The notes under the pieces: model-generated | Told to the model about the DNA's origin: nothing | Databases searched by the model: none | Seen by the model: the letters and a program-made list of their open reading frames with translations, nothing else | Translations under genes and position numbers: made by a program | From: Steinernema hermaphroditum | Lineage: Eukaryota > Nematoda > Chromadorea > Rhabditida > Steinernematidae | Length of the DNA stretch: 64,000 nt | Direction: 5' to 3' | NCBI GenBank assembly: GCA_030435675.1 | Contig: CM059624.1 | Coordinates: 15,772,769 to 15,836,768 of the forward strand | In this document: positions 59,494 through 64,000 of the stretch, piece by piece | Layout: each line of letters begins with the position of its first letter | Position numbering within the stretch: position 1 is the stretch's first letter

Positions 59494-59818
59494 TCAGTTC
59501 TTGAAAGAAATTTGGTAGAAGCTCTTGTGACCGAAGATCTTCTTGTGTTCTGGACAATTGCCAAGACACATTCTAACGTACAGTTCGGGATTGCAGAACA
59601 TCTCCAAATCGGAGATGATCTTGTTTCCCAATTCACCCACTGTGCTGCAACATCGTATCTTCATTGGAATCAGCTCTCCACCCATTTCACTCAAGGAAGC
59701 CGCCGAAGATGGGATCCCGCTTCATCCGCTGTGATCAACCATCTGCTGGCGTAGGTGAACAAAGGTGAACAAACAGAAACAGAGCCACAAGCAGAAGAAT
59801 AGCGATCAGACGAACCAT
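59494..59818 (-). CDS. small secreted cysteine-containing protein, unrecognised
   Basis: Proposed exons 59818-59775 and 59719-59494 (89 aa). The start gives a strong signal peptide (MVRLIAILLLVALFLG, then IPSSAA as likely cleavage region). The mature part has five cysteines: IRCCSTVGEL, LEMFCN, and RMCLGNCPEHKK. The CC and CLGNC motifs recall cystine-rich hormones, but the spacing fits no family I can name. The intron (55 nt) uses a TCT|GTTTGT donor and an AAG acceptor, weaker than usual. Without it the signal-peptide frame stops early. It lies between two srx genes on the opposite strand. A secreted signalling or defence peptide is possible; no toxin or antimicrobial activity is implied. Confidence 0.45.
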
Positions 59819-60144
59819 TTCGACCAACTGTCATATGACTAACTGACAGGCGCCTTTGATGTGTCACATAACCTCTAAGTGTCTCTGTTTATGCAGTAGA
59901 ATTCGAGATGTGTATTGAAAGAAGAAGGCGTTATAAAACAAACAAAGATGCGGCTTTAGAACCCATATCATAAACGAGTTTACATGATTAGTTTTATGAA
60001 TCAAAAGGACAACTTTTCTTGGATGGACAGGTTGAAGGCGAACATCATGAGCTTGTTTTTCACTCAACACCAACGATCGGTAATCCTCCTTCTAGTTCGA
60101 ATCGATCATCATAAAATAGTTGAATACTGCGTTCTGCGTTCTCC

Positions 60145-61380
60145 ATGGACGCTAATGTAAGTACTCAGAATGAATCGCTTTCCTACGAATACATGGAAAA
60201 TGAGGCGCAAGATGTTGAAGATGATTTCGAGCACAGAAATCCTCTGGCTGCTTCTGTCATACTTGTTTTCGTACTGTGTCCTCACCTTATTGGTCAGATT
60301 CACCTCCCTTGTTTAGATAGACCTTTCCTGTGTTATTTTGCATGGTTACATCCTCTACAAAGTAGTGTTTCGGAGAGTGTTTGGTCAACTTTTCGGATGG
60401 ATTTGGATCTCTAGACAACTTGCGCTGGTCATCTTATGTGTGGTTGACGGGGCCTTATTTGGGTCATCGCTTACTCTGTAAAATCGATATGTCCCCTATG
60501 ATTATCTCAGCACTTGTATGTAGATATCCCGACATAGACGTCACAAAGGTGGGTCAATGCGCGGCTCAACTGCTGGTCGTCCTCTCCATCCATGTATTCA
60601 TCTCAAGCCTGTTGATCGCATTCAATCGCTGTCTTCTCATTCAGAAACCGCTAACTTTCAAAAATGTCTTTACCACAAAAAAGACGGCTTATCTGATAGC
60701 CTTGGCTTGGTTGATACCGACAGGAATTGTTGTATCGACTAGATTTTTACGTAAGCACAGCGCTCTTCTTATTGCCAGAGAAAAAAAGGTTTTGTTAAGC
60801 TTTCTGTACAGATGCTGAAGATGTACAGCTTCCCAAATGCTTTACTGTGGAGACCCTATTATCAGGGTTGATTGTCTATAGTACCGTTATACTGACGTTT
60901 GTCAGCGATATGGCCGCCATATGGACGCTTAGACAGATGAGCAAAGTAAGAACTACCTTAATAGCTACGGTTAAGAGAAAGTGACTTAAGATTAGGACGG
61001 AATTTCTGAGCAATCACCTGTCCCCGGGAAACAGGCGACGACAGCTAAACTTCTGCTACATGGTGAGGATGTTTTGGTGGAGTTTCTCATTTGTCGATAG
61101 TTTAGCTCATGCTTGAATCACTAGTGGCAATACCGTCTTCGATTCTGCAAGCTTTTTACGACAGTCCTTTCTGGAACGTCGTTGTTATTTTGGATGGGTG
61201 AGTTGACTTGATTTGGGATCAATCGTTTAAACTCAATTTTAAAGACTGATCGTCATTTACTTCAACGATGAACTGCGGCCGTGGAAAAAGAATCTGCCAC
61301 CCCGTTCAGCTTCAAATGGCAACCTCCATCGAGTCACCGCAAATGAGTCTATTTTCAATGTGCTTTCATTGTCTATATGA
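60145..61380 (+). CDS. srx-type 7TM chemoreceptor, gene 3
   Basis: Exons 60145-60270, 60317-60477, 60524-60750, 60800-60945, 60991-61062, 61106-61197 and 61245-61380 (319 aa). Marks: an acidic N-terminus (YEYMENEAQDVEDDFEHRNP), VFGQLFGWIWISRQLAL for TM2, SSLLIAFNRCLLIQKPLTF after TM3, and LIVIYFNDELRPWKK just after TM7. All junctions keep phase. Two acceptors are AAG rather than CAG/TAG. For exon 4 the AAG choice keeps the P-x-C motif of the extracellular loop seen in its relatives, while a canonical CAG 12 nt downstream (60811) would delete four residues. It is clearly the sister of gene 4. Confidence 0.85.
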
Positions 61381-61745
61381 ATAAGCAAAGCCCACTGACC
61401 ATGAAGTCTTCGATATAAACTCTGCTGCAGGGTCACCATGTTTTTTCAAGGCAGAACTCGTGTCCGGAGAGCTCCAGAGACCACTCGATATTGTCCTCTT
61501 GAAGTCATGCTTTTCGCGTTTCGGGAGAATCTATCGGAGGATGGTTTTTGACTAGTACACGAACACGCTATTTTATTACTAAATAACGATCTAACTTGGA
61601 ATAATAGCAGTGCAAACGAATACAATGTCCGCACCATAACAACTACTACTGATAATCCCTCACCCCATCCGAATGAATCATCGCAAAATCGGCCAATTAA
61701 AAACACCACCATCGAACCGAACATCCACTCTGTTTTCCTTCCACA

Positions 61746-63519
61746 ATGACGGTTGAGTACTCTGTCGATGCTGATACAAGCCTTCTAAATGAGTCGATGT
61801 CTTACACGTACATGGATAATCAAACTGAAGATGTCTACGATGATATTGAGCATCAGCATCCGTTGGCTGCAGCTCTCATCCTCGGTTTGGTACTGTATCC
61901 CCTGTTACTGATGTTATTTTCTCTCCCATTTTAGTTAGACCTTTCAGGCGTGATCGTGCACGCTTATATTCTCTACAGAGTAATGTTCAAGAAAGTGTTT
62001 GGTCGCCTTTTCGGTTGGATGTGGATTTCGAGAGAATTGGGACTCGTAATCTCAGGTTTACTGGACGGAGGTGTACGCGCACCATCCTTTGCTTTGTACG
62101 TTCCGCTTTCTACCTGAGTTATTAGCCTTTTTAGATATCCTGATATATATGACACAAAAGAAGGTCGATTCTTGGCTCAAGTTATGGTTGTCCTTTTAAT
62201 ACAGACGTTAGCATCGAATCTGCTGATCGCTTCGAATCGCTGTCTTCTCATCCGAAAACCGCTGAGTTTTAAAAGCGTCTTTACCCCGAAAAAGACGGCA
62301 TATATGATAGCCCTCGTCTGGATAGTGCCGATAGTTCTATTTGCTTCCATTTCGTTTCTTCGTAAGCGCTTGGCCTTTCCTTCAGGAGTCAACCATCTTG
62401 TTTAGCTTTCTGCGATGATTTTGATATTGATGGTGAAGTGATTCCCCTGTGCTTTTTGATAGAAATATTACTGTCGTTCCTGTTTGCTTATGGCGCAATC
62501 ATATTGACATTTGTGATCGACATGTACGCGATATGGAGGCTTAGACATATGAGTAAGGTAAGGGCTAAGTATTGAGGCTCTGTCAATGATTAAATTGGCT
62601 TTAGATTCGATCGGAGGTTCTGAGTAATCAGCTCTCACCGCGAAGCAAGCGGAAGCAGCTCAATTTGTGTTATATGGTGAGGTTGTTCCCTGAGATATGT
62701 TCTCATGGTGCTTAGATAATACTTCAATCGCTCGTGGCAGTCCCAACGTCTTTTCTCGAAATCGTCTACGACAGTATTTTCTGGAATATCACCATCACTT
62801 TGGATGGGTAAGTTGAAGCAACCATCCTTCGAGGGTGCTTTGTTTGGCGGGATACAATGGTTACTGGCAGTGATTGGTCCGAGACGGAGCAGAAGCCGGT
62901 CCACTTGGTTCGAGCATGGAGCATACATAGAGCGCGATATACTGTTTGCTGTACGGCTGTTTGCGGTGCAAAATGGGCGTAAACGATCAGCTAGGAGTAT
63001 CCGATTTTTTTTCTAATTATCTCTTGGGAGCGCTCATCACAAGCAGGTACAATTCACCTTAGTGAACGCTGCTGCCCACTCGTCTCGGTTGGGGTTCGCT
63101 CTGGAACTGGCTCAGCGAACCAAGACGGCTCAACTTCGACTCAGTTTGATTCTGGGTTCACAAGTGTCTAGTGTGTTTCTAAACGTTTTTAGCCTAATAC
63201 GTAACATGTAGGGTAGACCAATCGAGAACCACATGTTAAGGGTGTTAAGGCCATCCTATTCCTACTGTAACAAAGCAGCTCCCAAAGGAAAAATACTTAC
63301 ATACATAGATCTGTTGAAGTTGAGAAGAGTATTTTTAGCTAGAATAACCGCGTTGCAAGCTGTAGTTATGCCGATTTTATTTACAGATTGATCGTCATTT
63401 ACTTCAACGATGACTTGCGCCCATGGAAGAAGATTCACCCATCACTTCATCGTGATTCCAATGGGAATCTGCACCGAATCAACTCCAAGGGATCCATTTG
63501 TACAACCATAATCGATTGA
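61746..63519 (+). CDS. srx-type 7TM chemoreceptor, gene 4
   Basis: Exons 61746-61889, 61935-62095, 62135-62361, 62406-62557, 62605-62676, 62716-62807 and 63387-63519 (326 aa), all with GT-AG introns. Marks: an acidic N-terminus (YTYMDNQTEDVYDDIEHQHP), GRLFGWMWISRELGLV, SNLLIASNRCLLIRKPLSF, PFCDDFD in the extracellular loop, and LIVIYFNDDLRPWKKIHPS at the start of the cytosolic tail. The exon sizes 161, 227, 72 and 92 match gene 3 exactly. The last intron is 579 bp, enlarged relative to gene 3 (47 bp). Its interior has no recognised element. Confidence 0.87.
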
Positions 63520-64000
63520 ACTAACCATTGTACTCACCTTTATTTTTCTATAAATGATCCGTTACTAGTAAAAGCGTTCGTTCCTGGAAGCTGACCTAAA
63601 TGAAGAGGGTGCGCTTATTTTTGTGTCCGCCACTGTTTGTAAGACGTCTCAATGCTATTGATCCGAGAAGATAAATGGCATAAATGGTCAAACGTCACTT
63701 AGCGACATTTCAGCGGACGATAGCTTCATAGCTTCGCTTAACTGGAATGTTAGACAGATCCTTGGTGAGATCACTGTCCAGCGACGTCTTGGCACCAAAA
63801 TTCAAATGAATTGGAGTTCTAAAGAAATGCTATCTAAGGCGGCTTACGGATTACCGAAATGTCGCCTATGTCGCAGTCCCTTTCTAGCCGTTATCGACAC
63901 ATTGTCGCACTTTGTCACCATAACCACCAAACCTTTCTTTTCTGTGCCAGTTTTCATTTTTGTTAAAATATATGGAAGTAGAACAGGTCAAACACTGAAA
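63520..64000. other. downstream flank, no gene seen
   Basis: No open frame or element that I can support. The window ends in noncoding sequence. Confidence 0.5.

Overview
The window is animal nuclear DNA from a nematode, probably a rhabditid or diplogastrid such as Pristionchus. This rests on gene content and gene structure, not on a database match. Spliced genes carry many introns of about 40-55 bp, start codons sit directly behind 3' splice-like sites (as in trans-spliced mRNAs), and nematode 7TM chemoreceptor families and an expanded DUF4140/DUF4139 family are present. All exon boundaries below were read by eye from splice signals, reading phase and paralogue comparison.

Layout. 1-18.7 kb is gene-poor: satellites, Tc1/mariner and foldback fragments, tRNA-like repeats and a dispersed segmental repeat, with no coding region I can support. 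18.8-21.2 kb (+) holds a small single-pass membrane protein gene with a MITE in its last intron. 21.5-24.1 kb (-) holds two mitochondrial genes in operon-like order: lipoyltransferase (LIPT1-like), then the Fe-S co-chaperone HSCB. 24.6-25.6 kb (-) is an intronless 7TM receptor. 26.8-31.5 kb (-) holds one DUF4140/DUF4139 gene and two small BED-finger-like genes. 32.6-33.2 kb (+) is a RING-H2 protein.

36.0-46.6 kb (+) is the centrepiece: five intact DUF4140/DUF4139 paralogues (A-E), head to tail, each 131-178 bp from the next stop-to-start and each start preceded by an acceptor. This looks like an operon built of tandem duplicates. The paralogues are mosaics. A roughly 260-bp block of the third exon is almost identical in A, B, D, E and in the inverted gene at 27 kb, while copy C is diverged, which suggests gene conversion.

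46.7-47.6 kb is a dead mariner. 48.4-49.7 kb has a five-exon gene for an acidic, probably nuclear protein next to a divergent ORF. 49.7-54.2 kb is repeat-rich and includes a Mutator-like foldback element. 54.2-63.5 kb (+) is a cluster of four srx-type chemoreceptor genes with a shared exon architecture. One of them has lost a 5' splice site and appears to translate its former intron in frame. A small secreted cysteine-containing protein gene lies between them on the - strand.
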